DNA from: Hippasteria phrygiana
Lineage: Eukaryota > Echinodermata > Asteroidea > Valvatida > Goniasteridae
Length of the DNA stretch: 64,000 nucleotides
Assembly: GCA_037893225.1 (NCBI GenBank)
Contig: JAZGUH010000488.1
Span: 806,001-870,000, forward strand
Direction of reading: 5' to 3'
The position numbers and the translations under genes were made by a program. Below, piece by piece: positions 51,601-64,000 of the stretch. Each line of letters begins with the position of its first letter. Position 1 is the stretch's first letter. Below the pieces are notes generated by a model. That model ran no database searches and had not been told where the DNA came from. It saw only the letters and a list, made by a program, of their open reading frames with translations.

Positions 51601-54600
51601 GTTCCGGCAATTGTGCCAAAACAGCTAAGTAGGGTATTTATAAATCATTTTGACTCAAACTGGTATTAAAAACGCTTAGACAGATTGCAAGAAGCGATCA
51701 TAAGTACCCAAATGATCGTCACAAGTCTGGAAGAAATGATTTTTAACTGATGTTTCGAGTTGAGTATAGTGGCATGACAAATGCGAAACTTCTCATCTGG
51801 TGGCCCTTTGGGAAACGATTTTCTAATCTGTTATGGCAGTCTAGCTGTGCATACATGAGTATGCAAACAATTAAGACCGTGGCTAGCAACCAAGGTTGAG
51901 TACATAATTAAGCGTTCACAACACGGAATAACAAAGAACGGGACTTCCCGATGGAAATTCCCAGTTCATAATATTTTTTTTCAACATCAGGCTGATAAGC
52001 TAAAGCCTAGTAGACAAGTGTATGTCAGTGTGTAGCATGAATCACAAACCGTCCATGCTTAGAAATGAAATGGTTTATCATTAGCCACGGTTTGAATTTT
52101 TTGGGAGTGGTTGTTTTATTGTCATTTTCTTTCTTTTGAGTGGAAACGTTATTGTGATTTTTGTAGCTGTAATACCTTTACATTTGGCGTCTATATATGG
52201 GACATGCTCAATGTACCCACCAAGTTTAATTACTATTGAACCTTGTTTTGTGTTACAAAAAACCCGTAAGTTTGATGACGCCACAATTTACCAAACTTGG
52301 TGCACATCTATATGACATACGGTACCAAAGCAATCACAAAAATGATTTGAAAATGGTATGATTATGTCATTGTAATATGCACACCTTTGAATGAAGATGA
52401 ATGTATGTGTTAATGTCTATCTGATTGAAGGAAGTTGAGGTTGAAAAGAAGCGATTAGAAAGATCATGTAGGCCTATAGGCCTAATTGTAATATGCCTTC
52501 CGGGATAGAACATTCTGAAGAACTAACAAAAATCCATTGAATCGGAACAGCTAAATAAGTTTCTTTCTGTTTACAGAACATGCGGGTTTCCGCACTTTTG
52601 CACAAAATGATCATGACGTAGTGAACGCAAAACAAATAAAGGCGCCGCAAGAATGACAAGGGCAAAGCATGGCATGGGTTGCATGTATGGACGCATGCAA
52701 ATGAGGCACTTTTGCACTTTTTGAGACACTGGACTATACAAAAATGCACATTAAGTCCATGTCGCGTTAAAGCCAATGACGTCATAGTGACGTCTATATA
52801 GACCACATTCCATTATAGACCCTATTCTATGTTGAATTTAGCATATTTTCTTTCTCTAAATAATTTGACAATACACACACAATCGGATATGCATTTAATT
52901 CGATATTGGACCCTTTAAGTTAATGTAACGTGATACCTGAGGGCGTCATTGTGACGTTTCATGACGTCATTGTTAGGCACACATCTACGCTATGAGGACT
53001 TTGAGCCAAGTTTGATAAAGATGCAACTTTCAAAAGTTTCAAAAGTCCAGGGCAGAAAAAAACTGTATACAAAGTCTATGGGGTTTGGGAAAGAAAAAAA
53101 GAAAAAGAATCAGGAGAAGAAGAAAATAAGAACAACAAAGCTTTTTCCGCTAATATGCGGAAAAGCACACAAAACATCTTAACAAAACAAAAGCTGGTTT
53201 GGCAATTGTACCAAAACAGATACAAAACTGAACGAAAACAAAAGCTGTTCCGGCAATTGTGCCAAAACAGCTAAGTAGGGTATTTATAAATCATTTTGAC
53301 TCAAACTGGTATTAAAAACGCTTAGACAGATTGCAAGAAGCGATCATAAGTACCCAAATGATCGTCACAAGTCTGGAAGAAATGATTTTTAACTGATGTT
53401 TCGAGTTGAGTATAGTGGCATGACAAATGCGAAACTTCTCATCTGGTGGCCCTTTGGGAAACGATTTTCTAATCTGTTATGGCAGTCTAGCTGTGCATAC
53501 ATGAGTATGCAAACAATTAAGACCGTGGCTAGCAACCAAGGTTGAGTACATAATTAAGCGTTCACAACACGGAATAACAAAGAACGGGACTTCCCGATGG
53601 AAATTCCCAGTTCATAATATTTTTTTTCAACATCAGGCTGATAAGCTAAAGCCTAGTAGACAAGTGTATGTCAGTGTGTAGCATGAATCACAAACCGTCC
53701 ATGCTTAGAAATGAAATGGTTTATCATTAGCCACGGTTTGAATTTTTTGGGAGTGGTTGTTTTATTGTCATTTTCTTTCTTTTGAGTGGAAACGTTATTG
53801 TGATTTTTGTAGCTGTAATACCTTTACATTTGGCGTCTATATATGGGACATGCTCAATGTACCCACCAAGTTTAATTACTATTGAACCTTGTTTTGTGTT
53901 ACAAAAAACCCGTAAGTTTGATGACGCCACAATTTACCCAACTTGGTGCACATCTATATGACATACGGTACCAAAGCAATCACAAAAATGATTTGAAAAT
54001 GGTATGATTATGTCATTGTAATATGCACACCTTTGAATGAAGATGAATGTATGTGTTAATGTCTATCTGATTGAAGGAAGTTGAGGTTGAAAAGAAGCGA
54101 TTAGAAAGATCATGTAGGCCTATAGGCCTAATTGTAATATGCCTTCCGGGATAGAACATTCTGAAGAACTAAAAAAAATCCATTGAATCGGAACAGCTAA
54201 ATAAGTTTCTTTCTGTTTACAGAACATGCGGGTTTCCGCACTTTTGCACAAAATGATCATGACGTAGTGAACGCAAAAAAAATAAAGGCGCCGCAAGAAT
54301 GACAAGGGCAAAGCATGGCATGGGTTGCATGTATGGACGCATGCAAATGAGGCACTTTTGCACTTTTTGAGACACTGGACTATAAAAAAATGCACATTAA
54401 GTCCATGTCGCGTTAAAGCCAATGACGTCATAGTGACGTCTATATAGACCACATTCCATTATAGACCATAATTATTCTATGTTGAATTTAGCATATTTTC
54501 TTTCTCTAAATAATTTGACAATACACACACAATCGGATATGCATTTAATTCGATATTGGACCCTTTAAGTTAATGTAACGTGATACCTGAGGGCGTCATT

Positions 54601-57600
54601 GTGACGTTTCATGACGTCATTGTTAGGCACACATCTACGCTATGAGGACTTTGAGCCAAGTTTGATAAAGATGCAACTTTCAAAAGTTTCAAAAGTCCAG
54701 GGCAGAAAAAAACTGTATACAAAGTCTATGGGGTTTGGGAAAGAAAAAAAGAAAAAGAATCAGGAGAAGAAGAAAATAAGAACAACAAAGCTTTTTCCGC
54801 TAATATGCGGAAAAGCACACAAAACATCTTAACAAAACAAAAGCTGGTTTGGCAATTGTACCAAAACAGATACAAAACTGAACGAAAACAAAAGCTGTTC
54901 CGGCAATTGTGCCAAAACAGCTAAGTAGGGTATTTATAAATCATTTTGACTCAAACTGGTATTAAAAACGCTTAGACAGATTGCAAGAAGCGATCATAAG
55001 TACCCAAATGATCGTCACAAGTCTGGAAGAAATGATTTTTAACTGATGTTTCGAGTTGAGTATAGTGGCATGACAAATGCGAAACTTCTCATCTGATGGC
55101 CCTTTGGGAAACGATTTTCTAATCTGTTATGGCAGTCTAGCTGTGCATACATGAGTATGCAAACAATTAAGACCGTGGCTAGCAACCAAGGTTGAGTACA
55201 TAATTAAGCGTTCACAACACGGAATAACAAAGAACGGGACTTCCCGATGGAAATTCCCAGTTCATAATATTTTTTTTCAACATCAGGCTGATAAGCTAAA
55301 GCCTAGTAGACAAGTGTATGTCAGTGTGTAGCATGAATCACAAACCGCCCCTGCTTAGAAATGAAATGGTTTATCATTAGCCACGGTTCTAATTTTTTGG
55401 GAGTGGTTGTTTTATTGTCATTTTCTTTCTTTTGAGTGGAAACGTTATTGTGATTTTTGTAGCTGTAATACCTTTACATTTGGCGTCTATATATGGGACA
55501 TGCTCAATGTACCCACCAAGTTTAATTACTATTGAACCTTGTTTTGTGTTACAAAAAACCCGTAAGTTTGATGACGCCACAATTTACCCAACTTGGTGCA
55601 CATCTATATGACATACGGTACCAAAGCAATCACAAAAATGATTTGAAAATGGTATGATTATGTCATTGTAATATGCACACCTTTGAATGAAGATGAATGT
55701 ATGTGTTAATGTCTATCTGATTGAAGGAAGTTGAGGTTGAAAAGAAGCGATTAGAAAGATCATGTAGGCCTATAGGCCTAATTGTAATATGCCTTCCGGG
55801 ATAGAACATTCTGAAGAACTAACAAAAATCCATTGAATCGGAACAGCTAAATAAGTTTCTTTCTGTTTACAGAACATGCGGGTTTCCGCACTTTTGCACA
55901 AAATGATCATGACGTAGTGAACGCAAAAAAAATAAAGGCGCCGCAAGAATGACAAGGGCAAAGCATGGCATGGGTTGCATGTATGGACGCATGCAAATGA
56001 GGCACTTTTGCACTTTTTGAGACACTGGACTATAAAAAAATGCACATTAAGTCCATGTCGGGTTAAAGCCAATGACGTCATAGTGACGTCTATATAGACC
56101 ACATTCCATTATAGACCATAATTATTCTATGTTGAATTTAGCATATTTTCTTTCTCTAAATAATTTGACAATACACACACAATCGGATATGCATTTAATT
56201 CGATATTGGACCCTTTAAGTTAATGTAACGTGATACCTGAGGGCGTCATTGTGACGTTTCATGACGTCATTGTTAGGCACACATCTACGCTATGAGGACT
56301 TTGAGCCAAGTTTGATAAAGATGCAACTTTCAAAAGTTTCAAAAGTCCAGGGCAGAAAAAAACTGTATACAAAGTCTATGGGGTTTGGGAAAGAAAAAAA
56401 GAAAAAGAATCAGGAGAAGAAGAAAATAAGAACAACAAAGCTTTTTCCGCTAATATGCGGAAAAGCACACAAAACATCTTAACAAAACAAAAGCTGGTTT
56501 GGCAATTGTACCAAAACAGATACAAAACTGAACGAAAACAAAAGCTGTTCCGGCAATTGTGCCAAAACAGCTAAGTAGGGTATTTATAAATCATTTTGAC
56601 TCAAACTGGTATTAAAAACGCTTAGACAGATTGCAAGAAGCGATCATAAGTACCCAAATGATCGTCACAAGTCTGGAAGAAATGATTTTTAACTGATGTT
56701 TCGAGTTGAGTATAGTGGCATGACAAATGCGAAACTTCTCATCTGGTGGCCCTTTGGGAAACGATTTTCTAATCTGTTATGGCAGTCTAGCTGTGCATAC
56801 ATGAGTATGCAAACAATTAAGACCGTGGCTAGCAACCAAGGTTGAGTACATAATTAAGCGTTCACAACACGGAATAACAAAGAACGGGACTTCCCGATGG
56901 AAATTCCCAGTTCATAATATTTTTTTTCAACATCAGGCTGATAAGCTAAAGCCTAGTAGACAAGTGTATGTCAGTGTGTAGCATGAATCACAAACCGTCC
57001 ATGCTTAGAAATGAAATGGTTTATCATTAGCCACGGTTTGAATTTTTTGGGAGTGGTTGTTTTATTGTCATTTTCTTTCTTTTGAGTGGAAACGTTATTG
57101 TGATTTTTGTAGCTGTAATACCTTTACATTTGGCGTCTATATATGGGACATGCTCAATGTACCCACCAAGTTTAATTACTATTGAACCTTGTTTTGTGTT
57201 ACAAAAAACCCGTAAGTTTGATGACGCCACAATTTACCCAACTTGGTGCACATCTATATGACATACGGTACCAAAGCAATCACAAAAATGATTTGAAAAT
57301 GGTATGATTATGTCATTGTAATATGCACACCTTTGAATGAAGATGAATGTATGTGTTAATGTCTATCTGATTGAAGGAAGTTGAGGTTGAAAAGAAGCGA
57401 TTAGAAAGATCATGTAGGCCTATAGGCCTAATTGTAATATGCCTTCCGGGATAGAACATTCTGAAGAACTAACAAAAATCCATTGAATCGGAACAGCTAA
57501 ATAAGTTTCTTTCTGTTTACAGAACATGCGGGTTTCCGCACTTTTGCACAAAATGATCATGACGTAGTGAACGCAAAAAAAATAAAGGCGCCGCAAGAAT

Positions 57601-60600
57601 GACAAGGGCAAAGCATGGCATGGGTTGCATGTATGGACGCATGCAAATGAGGCACTTTTGCACTTTTTGAGACACTGGACTATAAAAAAATGCACATTAA
57701 GTCCATGTCGGGTTAAAGCCAATGACGTCATAGTGACGTCTATATAGACCACATTCCATTATAGACCATAATTATTCTATGTTGAATTTAGCATATTTTC
57801 TTTCTCTAAATAATTTGACAATACACACACAATCGGATATGCATTTAATTCGATATTGGACCCTTTAAGTTAATGTAACGTGATACCTGAGGGCGTCATT
57901 GTGACGTTTCATGACGTCATTGTTAGGCACACATCTACGCTATGAGGACTTTGAACCAAGTTTGATAAAGATGCAACTTTCAAAAGTTTCAAAAGTCCAG
58001 GGCAGAAAAAAACTGTATACAAAGTCTATGGGGTTTGGGAAAGAAAAAAAGAAAAAGAATCAGGAGAAGAAGAAAATAAGAACAACAAAGCTTTTTCCGC
58101 TAATATGCGGAAAAGCACACAAAACATCTTAACAAAACAAAAGCTGGTTTGGCAATTGTACCAAAACAGATACAAAACTGAACGAAAACAAAAGCTGTTC
58201 CGGCAATTGTGCCAAAACAGCTAAGTAGGGTATTTATAAATCATTTTGACTCAAACTGGTATTAAAAACGCTTAGACAGATTGCAAGAAGCGATCATAAG
58301 TACCCAAATGATCGTCACAAGTCTGGAAGAAATGATTTTTAACTGATGTTTCGAGTTGAGTATAGTGGCATGACAAATGCGAAACTTCTCATCTGGTGGC
58401 CCTTTGGGAAACGATTTTCTAATCTGTTATGGCAGTCTAGCTGTGCATACATGAGTATGCAAACAATTAAGACCGTGGCTAGCAACCAAGGTTGAGTACA
58501 TAATTAAGCGTTCACAACACGGAATAACAAAGAACGGGACTTCCCGATGGAAATTCCCAGTTCATAATATTTTTTTTCAACATCAGGCTGATAAGCTAAA
58601 GCCTAGTAGACAAGTGTATGTCAGTGTGTAGCATGAATCACAAACCGTCCATGCTTAGAAATGAAATGGTTTATCATTAGCCACGGTTTGAATTTTTTGG
58701 GAGTGGTTGTTTTATTGTCATTTTCTTTCTTTTGAGTGGAAACGTTATTGTGATTTTTGTAGCTGTAATACCTTTACATTTGGCGTCTATATATGGGACA
58801 TGCTCAATGTACCCACCAAGTTTAATTACTATTGAACCTTGTTTTGTGTTACAAAAAACCCGTAAGTTTGATGACGCCACAATTTACCCAACTTGGTGCA
58901 CATCTATATGACATACGGTACCAAAGCAATCACAAAAATGATTTGAAAATGGTATGATTATGTCATTGTAATATGCACACCTTTGAATGAAGATGAATGT
59001 ATGTGTTAATGTCTATCTGATTGAAGGAAGTTGAGGTTGAAAAGAAGCGATTAGAAAGATCATGTAGGCCTATAGGCCTAATTGTAATATGCCTTCCGGG
59101 ATAGAACATTCTGAAGAACTAACAAAAATCCATTGAATCGGAACAGCTAAATAAGTTTCTTTCTGTTTACAGAACATGCGGGTTTCCGCACTTTTGCACA
59201 AAATGATCATGACGTAGTGAACGCAAACAAAATAAAGGCGCCGCAAGAATGACAAGGGCAAAGCATGGCATGGGTTGCATGTATGGACGCATGCAAATGA
59301 GGCACTTTTGCACTTTTTGAGACACTGGACTATAAAAAAATGCACATTAAGTCCATGTCGGGTTAAAGCCAATGACGTCATAGTGACGTCTATATAGACC
59401 ACATTCCATTATAGACCATAATTATTCTATGTTGAATTTAGCATATTTTCTTTCTCTAAATAATTTGACAATACACACACAATCGGATATGCATTTAATT
59501 CGATATTGGACCCTTTAAGTTAATGTAACGTGATACCTGAGGGCGTCATTGTGACGTTTCATGACGTCATTGTTAGGCACACATCTACGCTATGAGGACT
59601 TTGAGCCAAGTTTGATAAAGATGCAACTTTCAAAAGTTTCAAAAGTCCAGGGCAGAAAAAAACTGTATACAAAGTCTATGGGGTTTGGGAAAGAAAAAAA
59701 GAAAAAGAATCAGGAGAAGAAGAAAATAAGAACAACAAAGCTTTTTCCGCTAATATGCGGAAAAGCACACAAAACATCTTAACAAAACAAAAGCTGGTTT
59801 GGCAATTGTACCAAAACAGATACAAAACTGAACGAAAACAAAAGCTGTTCCGGCAATTGTGCCAAAACAGCTAAGTAGGGTATTTATAAATCATTTTGAC
59901 TCAAACTGGTATTAAAAACGCTTAGACAGATTGCAAGAAGCGATCATAAGTACCCAAATGATCGTCACAAGTCTGGAAGAAATGATTTTTAACTGATGTT
60001 TCGAGTTGAGTATAGTGGCATGACAAATGCGAAACTTCTCATCTGGTGGCCCTTTGGGAAACGATTTTCTAATCTGTTATGGCAGTCTAGCTGTGCATAC
60101 ATGAGTATGCAAACAATTAAGACCGTGGCTAGCAACCAAGGTTGAGTACATAATTAAGCGTTCACAACACGGAATAACAAAGAACGGGACTTCCCGATGG
60201 AAATTCCCAGTTCATAATATTTTTTTTCAACATCAGGCTGATAAGCTAAAGCCTAGTAGACAAGTGTATGTCAGTGTGTAGCATGAATCACAAACCGCCC
60301 CTGCTTAGAAATGAAATGGTTTATCATTAGCCACGGTTCTAATTTTTTGGGAGTGGTTGTTTTATTGTCATTTTCTTTCTTTTGAGTGGAAACGTTATTG
60401 TGATTTTTGTAGCTGTAATACCTTTACATTTGGCGTCTATATATGGGACATGCTCAATGTACCCACCAAGTTTAATTACTATTGAACCTTGTTTTGTGTT
60501 ACAAAAAACCCGTAAGTTTGATGACGCCACAATTTACCCAACTTGGTGCACATCTATATGACATACGGTACCAAAGCAATCACAAAAATGATTTGAAAAT

Positions 60601-63345
60601 GGTATGATTATGTCATTGTAATATGCACACCTTTGAATGAAGATGAATGTATGTGTTAATGTCTATCTGATTGAAGGAAGTTGAGGTTGAAAAGAAGCGA
60701 TTAGAAAGATCATGTAGGCCTATAGGCCTAATTGTAATATGCCTTCCGGGATAGAACATTCTGAAGAACTAAAAAAAATCCATTGAATCGGAACAGCTAA
60801 ATAAGTTTCTTTCTGTTTACAGAACATGCGGGTTTCCGCACTTTTGCACAAAATGATCATGACGTAGTGAACGCAAAAAAAATAAAGGCGCCGCAAGAAT
60901 GACAAGGGCAAAGCATGGCATGGGTTGCATGTATGGACGCATGCAAATGAGGCACTTTTGCACTTTTTGAGACACTGGACTATAAAAAAATGCACATTAA
61001 GTCCATGTCGCGTTAAAGCCAATGACGTCATAGTGACGTCTATATAGACCACATTCCATTATAGACCATAATTATTCTATGTTGAATTTAGCATATTTTC
61101 TTTCTCTAAATAATTTGACAATACACACACAATCGGATATGCATTTAATTCGATATTGGACCCTTTAAGTTAATGTAACGTGATACCTGAGGGCGTCATT
61201 GTGACGTTTCATGACGTCATTGTTAGGCACACATCTACGCTATGAGGACTTTGAGCCAAGTTTGATAAAGATGCAACTTTGAAAAGTTTCAAAAGTCCAG
61301 GGCAGAAAAAAACTGTATACAAAGTCTATGGGGTTTGGGAAAGAAAAAAAGAAAAAGAATCAGGAGAAGAAGAAAATAAGAACAACAAAGCTTTTTCCGC
61401 TAATATGCGGAAAAGCACACAAAACATCTTAACAAAACAAAAGCTGGTTTGGCAATTGTACCAAAACAGATACAAAACTGAACGAAAACAAAAGCTGTTC
61501 CGGCAATTGTGCCAAAACAGCTAAGTAGGGTATTTATAAATCATTTTGACTCAAACTGGTATTAAAAACGCTTAGACAGATTGCAAGAAGCGATCATAAG
61601 TACCCAAATGATCGTCACAAGTCTGGAAGAAATGATTTTTAACTGATGTTTCGAGTTGAGTATAGTGGCATGACAAATGCGAAACTTCTCATCTGATGGC
61701 CCTTTGGGAAACGATTTTCTAATCTGTTATGGCAGTCTAGCTGTGCATACATGAGTATGCAAACAATTAAGACCGTGGCTAGCAACCAAGGTTGAGTACA
61801 TAATTAAGCGTTCACAACACGGAATAACAAAGAACGGGACTTCCCGATGGAAATTCCCAGTTCATAATATTTTTTTTCAACATCAGGCTGATAAGCTAAA
61901 GCCTAGTAGACAAGTGTATGTCAGTGTGTAGCATGAATCACAAACCGCCCCTGCTTAGAAATGAAATGGTTTATCATTAGCCACGGTTCTAATTTTTTGG
62001 GAGTGGTTGTTTTATTGTCATTTTCTTTCTTTTGAGTGGAAACGTTATTGTGATTTTTGTAGCTGTAATACCTTTACATTTGGCGTCTATATATGGGACA
62101 TGCTCAATGTACCCACCAAGTTTAATTACTATTGAACCTTGTTTTGTGTTACAAAAAACCCGTAAGTTTGATGACGCCACAATTTACCCAACTTGGTGCA
62201 CATCTATATGACATACGGTACCAAAGCAATCACAAAAATGATTTGAAAATGGTATGATTATGTCATTGTAATATGCACACCTTTGAATGAAGATGAATGT
62301 ATGTGTTAATGTCTATCTGATTGAAGGAAGTTGAGGTTGAAAAGAAGCGATTAGAAAGATCATGTAGGCCTATAGGCCTAATTGTAATATGCCTTCCGGG
62401 ATAGAACATTCTGAAGAACTAACAAAAATCCATTGAATCGGAACAGCTAAATAAGTTTCTTTCTGTTTACAGAACATGCGGGTTTCCGCACTTTTGCACA
62501 AAATGATCATGACGTAGTGAACGCAAAAAAAATAAAGGCGCCGCAAGAATGACAAGGGCAAAGCATGGCATGGGTTGCATGTATGGACGCATGCAAATGA
62601 GGCACTTTTGCACTTTTTGAGACACTGGACTATAAAAAAATGCACATTAAGTCCATGTCGCGTTAAAGCCAATGACGTCATAGTGACGTCTATATAGACC
62701 ACATTCCATTATAGACCATAATTATTCTATGTTGAATTTAGCATATTTTCTTTCTCTAAATAATTTGACAATACACACACAATCGGATATGCATTTAATT
62801 CGATATTGGACCCTTTAAGTTAATGTAACGTGATACCTGAGGGCGTCATTGTGACGTTTCATGACGTCATTGTTAGGCACACATCTACGCTATGAGGACT
62901 TTGAGCCAAGTTTGATAAAGATGCAACTTTGAAAAGTTTCAAAAGTCCTGTGCAGAAAAAAACTGTATACAAAGTCTATGGGGTTTGGGAAAGAAAAAAA
63001 GAAAAAGAATCAGGAGAAGAAGAAAATAAGAACAACAAAGCTTTTTCCGCTAATATGCGGAAAAGCACACAAAACATCTTAACAAAACAAAAGCTGGTTT
63101 GGCAATTGTACCAAAACAGATACAAAACTGAACGAAAACAAAAGCTGTTCCGGCAATTGTGCCAAAACAGCTAAGTAGGGTATTTATAAATCATTTTGAC
63201 TCAAACTGGTATTAAAAACGCTTAGACAGATTGCAAGAAGCGATCATAAGTACCCAAATGATCGTCACAAGTCTGGAAGAAATGATTTTTAACTGATGTT
63301 TCGAGTTGAGTATAGTGGCATGACAAATGCGAAACTTCTCATCTG
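48648..63345. repeat. Young tandem array, 1646/1650-bp units, about 8.9 copies
   Basis: Using the landmark GGGACTTCCCGATGG, units start at 48648, 50294, 51940, 53586, 55236, 56886, 58536, 60186 and 61836. The first three are 1646 bp and the rest 1650, because AGACCCTATTC became AGACCATAATTATTC. The last is cut at about 1510 bp, after TTCTCATCTGAT. Units differ by only a few bases. Each has two TGACGTCA palindromes (in unit 1 at 49485-49492 and 49670-49677), a perfect hairpin CTTTTTCCGC..GCGGAAAAG (49848-49874), a TAGGCCTATAGGCCTA palindrome and a tandem 45-49-bp duplication (AACAAAAGCTG...CAATTGT). Open frames of 63-110 codons are kept in every unit, as expected from copying alone. Confidence 0.95.
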
Positions 63346-64000
63346 ATCCAGCAATTTCAAGATATCTTTAAATTGACCGCGGTGCGGATACCAGCGACGT
63401 ACTCCCCACGGAAGTGCGGTTGCTATGTGGACAGCGCCCTCATTCGACGGCGCACGGAGCCCATAGGTTTATCCAGTACTCACAATTTATTAATAAAAAA
63501 AGATGATTAAGAGATTACATGAAAACATGATTGGAACACAAGATTGCCAGTGTGATTGTCAAGTAATTTCAGAAGCAGAGAATGTGACAGGCAAGAAGAA
63601 AATCAATGGTTGGGGCAAATTTGTTTTTCTCAAACTTCTTGACAGCTGCAGAACATTTTAAAAGTGAGGGAGAATTAGGGAGCACACATTTATATGCTCG
63701 TAAGTGGTGCACTGGCTGAGTATAGGGGATGTTGGCTGGAAAAGGGTTCAATACCACCTTAAACATGGACTTTTATAGAACTTTATGTGTTGAGACCTTC
63801 ATTGTGTTGGGAAACGCATTCTAATTCAACCTTTATACGTGACTGAACATTTTATGAACCTTTAAAAACACACCCTCTAAAAAAAGCTCCTCAATCTGAA
63901 TGCGTGTTGATGAAAGTGAATGCTTTTAATTTGTTTGCTGAATTTTGCTGAGAAAAACCTCGGTATAATATGCAGTTAAATTTAACAATTCTTACATCTT
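63346..64000. other. Right flank beyond the array
   Basis: The sequence changes abruptly after the array. A minus-strand open frame of 65 codons (63569-63766) has no recognisable motif. AATTTATTAATAAA at about 63486-63499 could be part of a polyadenylation region. No gene can be supported. Confidence 0.3.

Noticed and set aside
49230..62702. Conserved minus-strand open frames of 95-110 codons and plus-strand frames of 73-81 codons in every array unit
   Set aside because: They are copied with the repeat, have no known motifs, and are not preserved in the diverged units, so conservation is explained by recent duplication.
63569..63766. A 65-codon minus-strand gene at the right edge
   Set aside because: No motif, splice context or homologue was recognised. 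It could be part of an exon, but nothing supports it.

Overview
The window looks like a marine invertebrate animal genome. A deuterostome such as an echinoderm is the most likely source, but this is inferred, not proven. The evidence is genes split by consensus GT..AG introns, long poly-G/poly-C runs, AT-rich non-coding DNA, and a dense mix of Tc1/mariner, PIF/Harbinger, THAP-type, Penelope-like, LTR, LINE, tRNA-SINE and 5S-SINE remnants. No bacterial-style operon is present.

Only two host genes can be supported, both on the minus strand. At 662-1149 lies the 5' coding exon of a RecQ-like helicase, with the rest of the gene beyond the window's left edge. From 17281 down to about 4257 runs a complete ornithine-decarboxylase-family gene of eleven coding exons, about 437 codons. 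All splice phases close, and the protein keeps the PLP lysine and catalytic cysteine but has changed four substrate- or cofactor-binding positions. Its introns are full of small fold-back elements, SINEs and simple repeats. Two inverted solo-LTR-like sequences and a 5S-rRNA-derived SINE surround its first coding exon.

From about 18 to 36 kb there is no host gene I can recognise. This part is a nest of transposons: a broken LINE end, a frame-shifted Penelope-like element with YIDD reverse transcriptase and GIY-YIG nuclease, a PIF/Harbinger element holding a THAP-domain element, several perfect fold-back MITEs, and a 3.0-kb element with long inverted arms (32821-35861) inserted in a dispersed repeat whose other copy lies in the ODC-like gene.

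From about 36 to 63 kb the DNA is one family of long tandem repeats. The right part (48648-63345) holds eight complete units of 1646 or 1650 bp and a truncated ninth, all nearly identical. The left part (about 36.2-48.6 kb) holds older, diverged units interrupted by transposons. One of these is a 2.9-kb fold-back element (40143-43049) that shares its terminus (TATGG), its 6-bp target duplication and its minisatellite-built arms with the 3.0-kb element. Together the two suggest a distinct fold-back transposon family. Because related empty sites are present in the same window, several insertions and their target-site duplications can be read directly from the sequence.
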